A stretch of DNA of 64,000 nt from Talinum fruticosum (GCA_021018815.1 JAITYX010000025.1:5628001-5692000); one strand, 5' to 3'; shown: positions 48,375-60,179, counted from the first letter of the stretch. The notes: a model not told the origin generated them from the letters alone. Program-made: numbers and translations.

Positions 48375-50789
48375 TGTTAGCTTGTCGTACGGTTACAAAT
48401 TAAACCACTACTTAGGCTTATAATTAACAATATAACATAAGGAAGTAGGAATCGAATCCACGAGGAAAGATATAACAACAACCAAGCTTTAATCTAATTA
48501 AATTTACTACTCTTAAAAACAAAATAGAAAATATAAATAAAAAAAATCAATAACTAAAAATCATAAAAAATTATCTAACAACTAAATAAATAATTTATAC
48601 ATAATAAAAAAACTATAATAACCCAGAAATATTTTTGTATCTTTTTTTAAATAATTAAAACAGAAAATAAACAAATTCTAAAACAGAAAATTAAATAACT
48701 AAAATTCTGCACTAATTTAATAACGAAAATAAATACTAAAATTACCTAGAATATTAGCAATAATTTTCTAGACCTAACCAGACCCTAAATATATTAAAAT
48801 AGAATTGAAAACCGAATTTACAAAATTATTTAACTAAAAACCTACAGTAATTAAACTCAAGAATTAAATCTGAAAAATTATCAAATTAATTCCAAAAATT
48901 CTAAAATTTAATTACATAAAAATAGGACTCTATCTAAACCCTAAATGAAGATAAAACATGAAAAATAATAAAAGAAACTATTTTAAAACTAATTTCTAAC
49001 AAACCGACTCAAAAATTATAAAAACCGACGGAAAAATAATCTAAAAATTAAAATATATAAAGACTCAAAATTAAATTAAAATAAAATTCCTAAAACTAAC
49101 CTAAAAGACTGTTATTTAGGGGGAGGGGGAGGTAACAAAATTAATAATAAAAGATTGTAACTTTGTAAATAAAAATTGACAACTCAACAAAACTCCTAAA
49201 AAGCGAATAAATAATTATCAATGATATCAAATTTATAAAAATACTTAGTATAATCTATATCCACCATGTAAATTATTATTTATCATTAACACACAAATTG
49301 ATCTACCCATAAGCTAAACTGTAGAAGACAACCACTAGCGAATCTTCCCCGTTTTTCTTAATTATTAGTTTAATTAGGCCTAGCCCTAATATAAACCCTA
49401 CTAATGTTGATAACCCTAGCACTAACACTAGAATTTAATCAAAGTAGAGCATTAAGTATTAGAAAAACATCATTTAGCACCTAATAACGAATCTACTAGC
49501 AAATTGATTTAAAAAGGATATATGATAATTTCCTAATTAAAAGAGACGGGTATGAGCCATCCATGATTAACTAGGGTGATACTTACGTCTAAAAGATAAA
49601 GCGATTACGTACTTAAACCCTTTAAACTATCATATGAATTTATATAAAACTAATTATTGTGCACTCTAATTAATTAGACATAAAATCATAAACATTAAAA
49701 TCAAATTATCATAGAATCATGGATAAAATCAATAAGACAATAAAGATCGAAACTTTGTTTCAAAATAAATAATTTAACATGATTTCAAGTAGATTATACT
49801 AAGTACAAAACCTACTCACACATAATATAATTTGGGACACATAAACTAAATAAAAATATCATCTTTCATATTAAACTAACAATAAAAATTCAATCTTTAC
49901 TATAAAAAATTACAATAATAAATGATACTAACGATATAAATTTATTCGGATGCGAACGGTCATGTTGATGATGGGCATCGATGATGACGATAATATGGAA
50001 GTTTGCTTGATGATTGTGATGATGATGATTAGTGATGATATTGAGGAGCTGGCGTGAGATAGAAAAGTGGCGTGAGGTGGTATGAGATTGATAGACAAAG
50101 TAGAAGGTGGCAAAGGGGGAAGATATTAGAAGGCGTTTGGTGATTTGTGGCCGAGAGGTGGGCAGCCAAGAGGGAGAGGTTTGGGATGGCGCGAGAGAGA
50201 GGTTTGGGATGGCGAGAGAGAGAGCTTGAGGATTAGAGAGAGAGATGGGCTAGAGGTGAATGAGAGAAGGAGAGCTGCGGTATAGATGATAATATTATGG
50301 TGATGAAGAGTTTTGATGGTGATGATGATTAGTGATGGGAGCCGAACATGGCGTGAAGTCTCCAGCCAAGAGAGGCTCCATATGATGATAAGTGATTAAA
50401 ATATATATATGATGAAGCAAGGAGGTGAAGGAGCTAGGTTATTTCTCTTTCTTCTCTTCCAAGTTTCCTTTTTCTCATGCAACTCTAAAGAGGAGTCCTA
50501 ATGGGTTTAGGAGTATGATTATTTTCACTTTTCTATTCAAATTAAGATTTCATAAAATAAAATATCATAAAATAAATATTTTATGACACATTATTTTTAT
50601 GGATCGACTTCATATCTTTTCTTGGACGCTTGTCGGTAGCTAAAACCCCACTTTTAACGGCTTTTCTTTTCTTCCCCACTTCATTCGATAATTACTTGTA
50701 AATATACAAAATATGATAAATTAGATAAAATAAACTATATAATATTAACTAAGTAACTACTAAAAATACGTATAAAATACAACTTGACA
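48375..50789 (-). repeat. Athila 3' LTR
   Basis: 2,415 bp, from TGTCAAGTTGTATT (at 50789, minus) to ...GACAAGCTAACA (48375). It is homologous over most of its length to the solo LTR at 5365-7620, but the leader-like middle (about 49930-50390) differs markedly between the copies. Confidence 0.92.
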
Positions 50790-50803
50790 AATTCCCCCAC
50801 ACT
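50790..50803 (-). promoter_or_regulatory. Athila polypurine tract
   Basis: The minus strand reads AAGTGTGGGGGAAT directly before the 3' LTR, as usual for Athila elements. Confidence 0.78.
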
Positions 50804-52347
50804 TAGACTTTGGACGCCCTCGTGCAAATAAATCTAAGACTCGACCTAAAATTACGCTTTCTTATAAAGATATACATAAAACATAAAATATATACTAGGG
50901 TTGCCTTGCTTGCATAATAGTTTGATAAAAATTTATCTTTCCCAGGTAGGTGAAAAACTAAACATTTCATTGTTATCAGAGAGTTTATTCATCAGCCTCA
51001 CAATATCTCTTTCATTTAAGCAACAGTCAAAAATTATCCGTCTTTTTGAAACATGTACATTCCAGTCAAGAGGTCTAAAAAGTTTTAGGATGGAAAAATT
51101 AAGGAGCAAGTATGGTTATAGTGACATTGAATAAGCGAGATAACTCACTAAAAATCGATAATAAACTTGTTTTGCAATTTTTTTTCTTTTTCTTTGTTCA
51201 ACCATTTTTTTTATAACTCCATTCAAGCACATATTCGAGGCCCATATAGGGTCTTAGAAATATAACACTCCCTGTCTCCCACTCACCCAAATAGAGGGGC
51301 TGGAATTAATATTCTATTTTTTTCTTTTTCTTTTCATTAGTATGGTTCGAGCCATTAATCGGCCCAAAAGGGGTATGACTCTCCTAGCATGGGTTACTCC
51401 ATTCATAAGGCTCAACTTGAGACCTAAACTTAAGGGAAATGGCGCCGAGCCACCAACTCCGACCCATGTTGGTAGACTAACATTTTTTATATTTTTTTCT
51501 TTATTTTATTATTTTATTATTTTTTTAAAGGCAAGACAAGGAAAATCCCATTTTCAATGAGTCCTTCTGCTAAGTTCAGTAGTCTAGGTGAACGGTTTAA
51601 GTCAATTTATTGCCTTTATCACGATCATATAACATGATGAAACTGACGTAAAAATTATGATTGTCACTAGTTGAAAAAATATATGAGGATCAACTCAAAT
51701 AACTCTGAATGACAATAAACATGTTCAAATTTTTCACTTAAAAAGGAAAGAAAAACTATAGACAGAAAAATTTAAGCAAGTTAACCAAGCATATATTCAT
51801 GTTCATGCATTTCTTTACAAGAAAGAAATTTTTTTTTATTAAAATGCAGGATGCACTCCCCACACTTAATTTATGCATTGTCCCTAATGCATGTAAAATA
51901 AAAATACAGCAAAAATAACAGAGATAACATAAACTTCCCTGAAAAATGTTGGGTTGCCTCCCAACCAGCGCCTGTGTTTACCGTCTTTTGCTCGACAACT
52001 CTGCAGGTCAAAGATCATCTAATTGCATTTCCCACACTAAACAGATCCGGTCTCCTGCATACTTCCAATTAGCGGAAATTTCTTTTGGAAAGGGCAGATG
52101 TATTCTACCACACACTTACCTTTTTGTTCCTTTTCAATTTTAATTTGTTCATGAATAGATCTTTAAGGAACTTAGCATAGCGAGGTTCCCGTTTCATGGT
52201 ATCTAGAAGAGGAATGTTGATTTATACCTTCCTAGATATTTCTATGATATCTTCAATTGCCTCGTCTATCTTAGGAGTTGTGCTTATCAATCTGCTAGGA
52301 AAAAGGTGGGATAGGCTTGTAAGGATCTTTCTTATTTTCACGTATTT
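50804..52347 (-). pseudogene. Athila gag/protease linker and 3' untranslated region
   Basis: On the minus strand from 52347: PYKPIPPFF, SRLISTTPKIDEAIEDIIE, then INIPLLDTMKREPRYAKFL and KDLFMN, the region between gag and protease in Athila polyproteins. It becomes unrecognisable around 52000. The remainder to 50804 contains the words GGTTGGGAGGCAACCCAACA and GACAATGCATAAATTAAGTG, both characteristic of Athila 3' regions. No reverse transcriptase, RNase H or integrase remains. Confidence 0.72.
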
Positions 52348-52352
52348 CCTTA

Positions 52353-53836
52353 TGTTGAGAGAAATATTATACCGCAAATGCACGGTGTAGCTGTAGCTAG
52401 GAACCGGCAAGTACGGGTCGTGTCCACAAGGAACTCGCTTCGAATACTAAATCTACCTAAAAACTCTAATCCAGGTAAAAACTCGGTTTAACGAGTGATT
52501 TGGTTTTTGGATCAACTAATAACAAAATAACTAAGAGAAACCGATGAATAAAAAGCCTTAGATTGGGATTAATCACACTAATATGCCCGAAACCAGAATC
52601 GAATACCGTTTGAGATTTGCCTATGCTAATAGTTTAGAAGAGGGAGACACCAATTAAACCTATCTTCGCCTACTTTCAAAGGTCAAAGACTAATCTTGCA
52701 CAATCCAATCATCTATTTTCATGGGATTAATAAAGGGCAAAATCACAAAGAATGCATCTCACAACCCCCAATTAAAACCTTAATTATTTTCATATCAAAA
52801 TTCTAATCGTTCACAACGTCATTCTAGGTAAGTTTTCATCTTTCAATGTTCACAAAACCCTAATAAAAGCAAAAGAGTCCTCTCTCGAGGCAATCAATGT
52901 AAAAGTGATGAACGAAGTGAATTCTAACCTAACAAGCATAGAACAATTCAATTGGTACTCAATTCATGATTATCAAGGCATAATAGGGATCAATCCCAAC
53001 CTAAGTTGAGAAATTAGCCCCTAAACATGATACTAAACAATTGACAAGATTTAATGAATATAAACATAAAGACTATAGAGAAATCGCAAAGAACAAACAT
53101 AAAAAGAGAGAATTAAGAATTACCGAATAGAAATCCGAATGCTTGAATTCAAATTAATCTTCAAAACTTGAAAATATTAAACTTCAATCTAAAGGGATTT
53201 GACGGCTGGAAACTAGCCTAGAAACCCTAAAATTTGATGGAGAAAAGAACTGCCAAAAAAACTAAACAAAAATCGCTTATAAAGCCGCCGAAACAGATGT
53301 CGCACGGTCGTGTAGAATTTTCGCACGGCCGTGCATGGTCCGCACAAGTACGTTGTGAAATGCCTGAATAGCACGGTAGGCCGTGCGAAATGCCTGAATT
53401 TTCTGCCTCTTTTGCACGGGCCGTGCAACTTGGGCACGGGGTACCGTGCACGACTTCAACTTCCGTAACTCCAGGCACGGCCGTGCAAGATGCGCACGGG
53501 GGCCGTGCGGCCTTCCTTGACTTCGGGCCCTTCGCCCGATGATCCGCACGGCTATGCAGCTTCTCACGTAGGGCTGTGCAAGGTCTCTTGATGTGCTTTA
53601 GGCTTCTTTCTTGCCTCCTCTTGGGCTCGAACTCTTCTCTTCATCGCTTTTCATCAATTTTTCCTCAAATCTCTCAAATTTAAGCCCAAAACCCCGTAAT
53701 AAAGAGATTTACGAACTTAGGTGACGATAAAAAGAAAATGAGCAAAATCTAACCTAAATCTATATAAATATCATTGAAATCATCACGGAATTGGGTTAAA
53801 TAATGCCTTAAAAACCGGTAAAAACGAGGTATAACA
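52353..53836 (-). mobile_element. Solo LTR with GCACGGCCGTGC-rich block, CCTTA target duplication
   Basis: TGTTATACCTCG (minus strand, from 53836) to ...TTCTCTCAACA (52353) gives a TG...CA unit of 1,484 bp. It is flanked by perfect CCTTA repeats at 52348-52352 and 53837-53841. Athila coding sequence resumes on each side, which confirms an insertion. No primer site, polypurine tract or second LTR is present. The source family is not identified; size and ends fit a gypsy LTR. The block 53290-53585 carries many imperfect palindromes. Confidence 0.9.
53290..53585. repeat. Cluster of GCACGGCCGTGC-like palindromes
   Basis: About eight units (GCACGGTCGTG, GCACGGCCGTGC, GCACGGTAGGCCGTGC, GCACGGGCCGTGC, GCACGGGGTACCGTGC, GCACGGCCGTGC, GCACGGGGGCCGTGC, GCACGGCTATGC) lie 20-60 bases apart in otherwise AT-rich DNA. 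Frames across it (74-96 codons) are by-products of the repeats. Confidence 0.88.
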
Positions 53837-55084
53837 CCTTAGTATTAGAGGCGTCATCTTTGTTTTGGTCAAGTTCAGATTTCTTGACCTCTAATTGTGG
53901 CTCTTCCTCTATGTTTTTCCTAGGTTCCTCTACCTCTTTCCCACTATTAAGCGCTATGACACTCACGTTTTCTTTTGGATATTTGAAAGGTTGAGATTGT
54001 ATTTGGGCTTGCAAGTTACTAATTATGGTGTCATTGATAATTTGTTTCTCTTGAACCTACTTAATGGTCATCTCTAAGCTTTGGAACCTAAGGTCAGTCT
54101 CCTTTTTCTGGTCATCCATCTTCTTAATGATTTGCTCTAAAAGATAATTAGTTTTGTCCTGAGCAATGGATTGATAAAATTCTAGGGGTTTTCTTCAAAT
54201 CCATACCTAAGGTTAGAGTAGTCACTCCATTCTTCATAAGAGTTCGAGAATGGGTTATAGTTCATTTGACCTTGGTTGGAAAAAATAGCATTACATGGCC
54301 TCTTTGTTATGTAGGGCATGAATTAGCAACTTGACCCTCTAAACGGCAAATACTACAAACTACTGCTTCTTCTCTCGTGTACCAATTTGTTCAACATAAT
54401 AGTAATTTGGGACAATTGAGTCTCTATAGATGGAACTAAATTGAACTCATTATCATTCCTAAATTGGGTATCTCCAATTCCAAATTGTTGAGTATTTTGG
54501 GGCATAATATTAAACAATTCTCTAGCCCGAGCTAGAGTCTTATTAAACAAGGTCCATCCACTAGCAACATCTACCATATTTTTATCTATTGGTAATAAAC
54601 CTTCATAAAATATTGAATCAATAAATGCTCGGAAATTTGATGTTGGGGACAACTAGTACATAATTTATGAAAACGCTCCTAATATTCGAAAAAGTTTCCT
54701 CAGTCATCTGTTTAATACCACAAATTTTCTTTCTAATGGACCCTATCCTAGATGTAGGAAAAAATTTCTCTAAAAATGCTTTATGAATTTGGGTCCATGT
54801 AGTGAATGTTGGAGGGGTAGGTAATAGAACCAATCTTTAGCCTTATCCTGAAGTGAAAAGGGAATGACTCTCAACTTAACTTGGTCTTGGGTAATTCCCT
54901 CAAGTTGCATAGTGGAATATGTAATAATAAACTCATTGATATGACGATATGGGTCCTCACCAAGCATTCCATGCAATTTAGGTAATATATTTAAAAATCT
55001 GGAGTTCGGTTTAGTGGTTGGTCCAATATAGGATATATAAGATAGGTAGAAGTTATGTATCCAAGTTAGGTGCAGCAAGTTCAC
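53837..55084 (-). pseudogene. Athila gag, frameshifted
   Basis: Minus-strand blocks in order: KLHGMLGEDPYRHINEFI then KLRVIPFSLQDKAKDWFYYL (55084-54770); FLEKFFPTSRIGSIRKKICG (about 54780-54700); SIFYEGLLPIDKNMVDVASG then ARELFNIMPQNTQQFG (54652-54353). These match the Retrotrans_gag domain of Athila elements. The C-terminal region (54014-53842; SELDQNKDDASNTK) is interrupted by the solo LTR. At least three frameshifts occur. Confidence 0.88.
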
Positions 55085-55272
55085 GTAAAGTAGTCATCTC
55101 AATAATTTCAGAACTTACGAAACAAAATTAGAAACACTTGGCTTTCAACTTCGTCAAATGTATACTCCTTGTTAAAATAAAAAAAACACTAAAAAAAAAC
55201 TATTAAAGTCACAAAGAAGTAATAAAAGTAGTAAACATAAATGAGATAAAAACTAACAACTATTATTTTCTT

Positions 55273-55290
55273 TCCCCGGTAACGAAGCCA
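55273..55290 (-). promoter_or_regulatory. Athila primer-binding site (tRNA-Asp type)
   Basis: The minus strand reads TGGCTTCGTTACCGGGGA; the tRNA-Asp-complementary site is TGGCGCCGTTGCCGGGGA. It lies five bases inside the 5' LTR end. Confidence 0.82.
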
Positions 55291-55295
55291 AAATT

Positions 55296-56315
55296 TGTTA
55301 TCTTGTCGTACAGGTACAAATTAAACCACTACTTAGGCTTATAATTAACAATATAACATAGGGAAGCAGGGACCGAATCCACGAGGAAAGATATAATAAT
55401 AAGCAAGCTTTAATCTAATTAAATTTACTACTCTTAAAAACAAAATAGAAAATATAAATTAAAAAAATCAATAACTAAAAATCATAGAAAATTATCTAAC
55501 AACTAAATAAATAATTATACATAATAAAAAAACTATAATAACCCAGAAATATTTTTGTATCCTTGTTTTTAAATAATTAAAACAGAAAATAAAAAAATTC
55601 TAAAAATGAAAATTAAATAACTAAAATTCTGCACTAATTTAATTACGGAAATAAATAATAAAATTACCTATAATATTAAAAATAATTTTCTAGACCTAAC
55701 CAGACCCTAAAAATATTAAAATAGAATTTAAAACCGAATTTACGAAATTATTTAACTAAAAACCTACAGTAATTAAACTCAAGAATTAAATCTGAAAAAT
55801 TATCAAATTAATTCCAAAAATTATAAAATTTAATTACATAAAAATAGGACTCTATCTAAACCCTAAATAAAGGTAAAACATGAAAAATAATAAAAGAAAC
55901 TATTTTAAAACTAATTTCTAACAAACTCGACTCAAAAATTATGAAAACCGATAGAAAAATAATCTAAAAATTAAAATATATAAAGACTCAAAATTAAAAT
56001 AAAATAAAATTCCTAAAACTAACCTAAAAGACTGGTATTTAAGGGGAGGGGGATAACGAAATAAATAATAAAAGATTGTAACTTTGTAAATAAAAATTGA
56101 CAACTAAAGAAAACTACTAAAAAGCAAATAAATAAGTATCAAAGATATCAAATTTATAAAAACACTTAGTATAATCTATATCTACCATGTAAATTATTAT
56201 TTATCATTAACACACAAATTGATCTACCCACAAACTAAACCGTAGAAGACAACAACTAGCTAATCTTCCCCGTTTTTCCTTAGTTAATAGTTCAATTAGG
56301 CCTAAAGCTAATATA
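55296..56315 (-). repeat. Athila 5' LTR, truncated
   Basis: It is collinear with 48375 to about 49400 (same CCTAGACC, GAATCGAATCCACGAGG-type words). Similarity stops at 56315 after GCTAATATAAA, so about 1.4 kb of LTR is missing. Confidence 0.88.
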
Positions 56316-56953
56316 AATATATAGATTTGTATTACACTATTATGTTTTCGCAGATTTCATTATTATGAGTATTATGTGTAAAGAATTTCCAATTTAAGGG
56401 TATAAGACTTCGGTGAGCCCGTAGATTATTGCTCACCCCCACAAATTGTCCCGTTCCCTCCCAGTGTTGCAGGTACACTTTTGGAAGCATGATCTATACT
56501 TAGCACGCTTCGGACTCCCGCTAATTGTTGATGGTTGAAGTGACTCAAGTGGCTGTCATGCATTGTTTTGTTTCTAATGATTGTACTTGTAATTTAGTGC
56601 ATATAGTTGTACCAAATGTATAGTAACCCATTTAGATTGTTCTAAGTTTTATAGCATGATTGGTTAGACTCCGGCGTGTGGCCGTTGAGTTGTATACTCC
56701 GAGCGTGTGGCTCGTCAAGTTATATTATGTTTTTCATGCAGGGTTTTAAGGCTTTAAGCCTATGGGATAGTCCATATTACAAACGGAACTCTGCCAAAAT
56801 TTTCAGAGAATCTCATATTCTTTTGGGAAAAAACCACCAGGTATTATCTTTAAGTTGAGTTTAGACAGCCAAACCAACACCGGAAAGAGCCTTGGGAGTT
56901 CCTTTAAGGAACTCGGCAATGTAATACTCCCGGGGGTGTTTTGGGGTGTTACA
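56316..56953 (+). mobile_element. Tekay-like gypsy LTR, 3' fragment
   Basis: It ends CTCCCGGGGGTGTTTTGGGG then TGTTACA at 56953, typical of Tekay/Del LTR ends, and is followed by a primer site. Its 5' part is missing at the junction with the truncated Athila LTR. It is not the same family as the LTR at 41164-44166. Confidence 0.72.
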
Positions 56954-56958
56954 TTTTA

Positions 56959-56971
56959 TGGTATCGTAGCA
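56959..56971 (+). promoter_or_regulatory. Primer-binding site (initiator tRNA-Met type)
   Basis: TGGTATCGTAGCA compared with TGGTATCAGAGCA: two differences, five bases after the LTR. Confidence 0.7.
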
Positions 56972-57199
56972 TAAATTTTGGTGACCTTAAGTTTGCATTG
57001 CATATAGCCGTCTTTGATCATGCTTCCGAAAGTGTACGGTTTTAGGTGTAACTTCTTACTCAGGAGGGGTTACTTAGTTGACTCAGTTTAGTTAACCAAT
57101 TGGTGGTTGCTCTTTTAGATGAGAATTTGCACCGATTAACGGTCTTACTCTTTGGCTAAGATACTTATTATGTGTGCCCTAAGTATGAGGAAGTGACAC

Positions 57200-58005
57200 A
57201 ACTTGAATGTCGTAGGTGACCGAGCAAATGGCATTTTCTTGGGAGGATTATACTTACATGCCTTTTGGTATGCGGCCTGCAACGCTGTATTCTTTTGGAG
57301 AGTTGTGGAGCCGAGTAACGAATGGAATATCGTCTATACAACTTCGGACTTCCGGACAAAGAATTTTATTCGGAATCGCCCTTGGATGGCCCATGGGCGG
57401 CAATCACGATCCGCTTACGGGCTACCATACCCTTTAGGGGTTGGTGTCCCTTCTCTTATCGGGAACTGGTCACGTTTTTATGGAACGTGGGACCATCGCT
57501 TCATGAGATGGAAGCGCTAACATTGAGGGCTAGAGAGGCCGCTGCGGATCATCTCGTTCAACATCATTTGATCGAGCCCAGCAGTAACCCGAGATATTAG
57601 AGTGGGTAGGGCCTCATATGAACGACACAAGATGGCCACCTTGCTCCATAGTACGCCCTACTTCCAAACCTACCAAAGGGTGGCGACTATGTGGGCCGGA
57701 TGGGCGGACTCCATGCCAGGAGACGGAGTGTACTACCCCGAGGGTTGGACAACCACCATGAACCGAATGCACGACTTGGTGATGAACATGGTGGGCATCG
57801 AGTGGGCACCCATCGAAGAGATAGGAAACCGTCCGGCGCTCGCACCACCCTCCGATTCTAGCAACCCTACGGGACAGAGGGGGCTGGCTCAAATGAAGGT
57901 GGAATGGTGACGGGAGATGGAACAGAGACGGGAGATGGAATGGAGACGGGAGATGGAACCGAGACGGAAGACGATGGAATGGAGACAGGAGATTCTTCGG
58001 ATGAA
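57200..58005 (+). pseudogene. Unrecognised ORF of the gypsy fragment, frameshifted
   Basis: A protein-like reading starts MAFSWEDYTYMPFGMRPATL (57228), shifts frame near 57320 to EYRLYNFGLPDKEFYSESP and continues through FSYRELVTFLWNVGPSLHEM. It shifts again near 57598 to SYERHKMATLLHSTPYFQTY and ends around 57910. The following 90 bases encode, in another frame, repeats of the type RREMEW. GC content and codon-like order are clearly higher than in the surroundings. I see no zinc knuckle, Retrotrans_gag block, protease or polymerase motif. Its place after the primer site is where gag should be, so it may be a divergent gag or an element-specific ORF. I do not recognise it. Confidence 0.5.
57905..57995. 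repeat. Short tandem repeat, about 18-bp unit
   Basis: About five imperfect copies of GACGGGAGATGGAA(C/T)(A/G)GA at the end of the unrecognised ORF. Confidence 0.85.
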
Positions 58006-58874
58006 TAATGTATAGAAGGAGTTATTGGGGACAAGTGAACAATGTAAATTTCCCCTTTAGATATAGTGTTGTCATCATTCAGCGGTTTATGTACATATGT
58101 GTAACTAGGATAGAAATAGGAAGATACCGATGCTACACCTTGAGAAATTTTCAGTATAAGGTTGTATAAAAGAATGTTTGTACAAGTGGTGTATAAGGTC
58201 GTACGAAGAATAATGCATGTTATTGATTTGGAGTATTGGCATGGACATATCGTGAAAGAATGGAGCCCTTCTATTAATTTGGCTTGAGGATAAAGTAAAT
58301 AGAATTATACGTTCGTACATGGACGGAGAGGTATTTTGTTGTCCGAAGTGTGGCCTTGATCGCAAATGGAGTTGATTCTATCGTCCCACTTAGAAGTGTT
58401 GGGAGTGGAGGAATAGGCGATCCGATCCTTATGAAGAAATAGCGGAGATGAACAAGGGAATATTGAGACTTATCGGCTATCATAGGTGCCATGAGTTATT
58501 TAGTGATCTCCTTGTCCAAAATATTTAGTTATTTGAAGTCTTGATACCTCTAAATTCTAACATGACTTCGCTATCCGCATTAATCCTACTTCGAACCCCA
58601 TCCACTTCCTTTAACAAAGCTAACCCCAGCCTACGTATCATGTTGCCAATAGACACCGATGCTGCTATGGACAAGCTATTGAGGTAGTTAGCCCAAACTA
58701 GCTCAACTAGGGAGTCGACCGGCCATATGGGAACAAGGAACAAGGAAGTAGCGTGGCTATATGAAATTGATCACTCTTGCGTTAGCATCATCGTAGTTGG
58801 GGTATCGAAATTGTGGAGCACGAATTCTTCGATACCAAGAATACCCATTAAGATTGAGTGATTTATTTATGAGG
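58006..58874. other. Internal gypsy or unassigned sequence
   Basis: No recognised coding motif. Minus-strand frames at 58105-58365, 58274-58492 and 58525-58743 have no known similarity. The junction with the copia LTR lies at about 58875. Confidence 0.4.
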
Positions 58875-60179
58875 TTTAGCATATCCGGAATCCGAGTATA
58901 TTGAATATTAGACTTGAAATATTCCAGATTAATAGATTAAGGTAATTAGTCATTAAATTCTTTATTTAGACTAATCCTTATCTAATTATGGACCAAAGTA
59001 TATTTATACTTTGAGAACCATTGTGCTTAATATTTTTACAGAGTTTTTCTAATGTCAATTATCTCGAAGAAAAAGCAAAAACAAAAGGCTTCGACCGTTA
59101 AAGCATTGCCGGACAAAAAGTCGGAATTTCTATAAAAGCTCGTAACTTACCGACAGCCTTGTCTCATTCTGTTTTGGGTAATATTTTATTTCGAGTCTAA
59201 CGGTCTTTTCATTCTGCTTTTCAGTTTACAAAAGCTGGAAAAAGAGTTGTTGGAAGCTAGGACCAAGGCACAACGGCTATTTCTAGGTGGTCCAGAAATC
59301 TGAGTGACTCGGACTATACGTTACAACGGCTAGTTGACTCGGCACAGCTTCAACAGAAAGACGTTGGAGGCTCAACGGTTATCTCTTCAAGGCAGACTAT
59401 TTATAGAAGCCTTAGCATAAGATTTCAACCGACGAATAGAAAAAAGATAGAGACCATATTGAACATCTTCTCCGGCATACAACTCCCAAACTGTAATTCT
59501 AATATTCCGAGTTGTATTTTTTGAGTAAGTTGTATTGCAATTCTTACTACTCTTCTACTCTTGTCTCCGAGTGAGTTGTAAAGGTTACCTCAACTCAGTT
59601 GTCCCAAACTATAAAGGTTACCTCAGTTTGGAAGTACCAGGTTAGATAAGCGAACTTTTAACCCCGGGAAAAATTTGAGGATCCCAAGTTGATAAGGTTA
59701 CTTCAACTTGGAAGTACTAGGTCGGTTAGATATGGTAAATTCTAAGCCTGGGAAAATTGTAATGGATTTGTTTAGGAACAAATCTGGTTAGTCATATTCA
59801 TTATAATTGAGGATTCAATTAGTGGATTTTCCTTGGTGTCCGGATTGACACTATCCATGGTTTTCTACCCCAGGAGGGTTTCCACGTAAATCCGAGTCCA
59901 TACTTTTCTCGAGTCCAATCTAGACTTAGAATTTGTTTCTGTCTCTATTCTATGCAAAAGAGTTTATTTTTCTCAAAAATCTTCCATCACCCTATTCACC
60001 CCCTCTAGGGTGACTTAACTTCTCTAAGAGCAAACCTTCACTTTTCTAAGTCTAATCTAGACTCAAAATCAGCTGGTTATTCTCTTCCAAGCAAAAAGAT
60101 CAAAGTTTGTTTAAATTTCCTCATCACCCTATTCACCCCCTCTCTAGGGTGACTTAGACTCTCCAAGAGCAAACCTTCA
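58875..60179 (+). repeat. 3' LTR of the split copia element, with duplicated end
   Basis: From GGAATCCGAGTATATTGAATATTAG (58889 on) it follows the 5' LTR at 46261 onward, through GGACCAAAGTAT and CTATCCATGGTTTTCTACCCC. It ends GAGCAAACCTTCA at 60040, then repeats the last 139 bp (60041-60179), again ending GAGCAAACCTTCA. Confidence 0.75.

Larger units (their letters stand above)
48375..56315 (-). mobile_element. Non-autonomous Athila-like gypsy element (minus strand)
   Basis: Order on the minus strand: truncated 5' LTR (56315-55296), primer site TGGCTTCGTTACCGGGGA (15 of 18 against the tRNA-Asp site), gag (55084-53837), a gag/protease linker (about 52347-52060), the Athila-typical 3' segment with GTTGGGAGGCAACCCAAC near 51955, the polypurine tract GTGTGGGGGAAT, and the complete 3' LTR (50789-48375). 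Reverse transcriptase and integrase are absent. It lies inside copia gag, with left flank AAGAC at 48370-48374. The outer target duplication is lost because the 5' LTR is truncated. A solo LTR interrupts gag at 52353-53836. Confidence 0.9.
45856..60179 (+). mobile_element. SIRE-like Ty1/copia element, split by later insertions
   Basis: The 5' LTR (about 45856-47333), primer site and gag (47395-48374) are in order. The 3' LTR, lacking its first few hundred bases, lies at about 58875-60179. Flanking CAAAA (45851-45855) and CGAAA (60180-60184) may be the target duplication, with one change. The element sits in the 5' internal region of the Ogre/Tat element. Protease, integrase and reverse transcriptase are missing: gag is cut at 48374 by an Athila element, and a gypsy fragment adjoins the 3' LTR. 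Confidence 0.7.

Noticed and set aside
53213..53567. Frames of 74-96 codons with Cys/His/Arg-rich repeats
   Set aside because: By-products of the palindrome cluster in a solo LTR.
53290..53585. Palindrome cluster as a CRISPR array
   Set aside because: Units vary in length and spacing, the source is a plant LTR, and no spacer pattern exists.
58525..58743. Minus-strand frame of 72 codons
   Set aside because: Unrecognised and isolated; opposite in strand to the gypsy fragment containing it.
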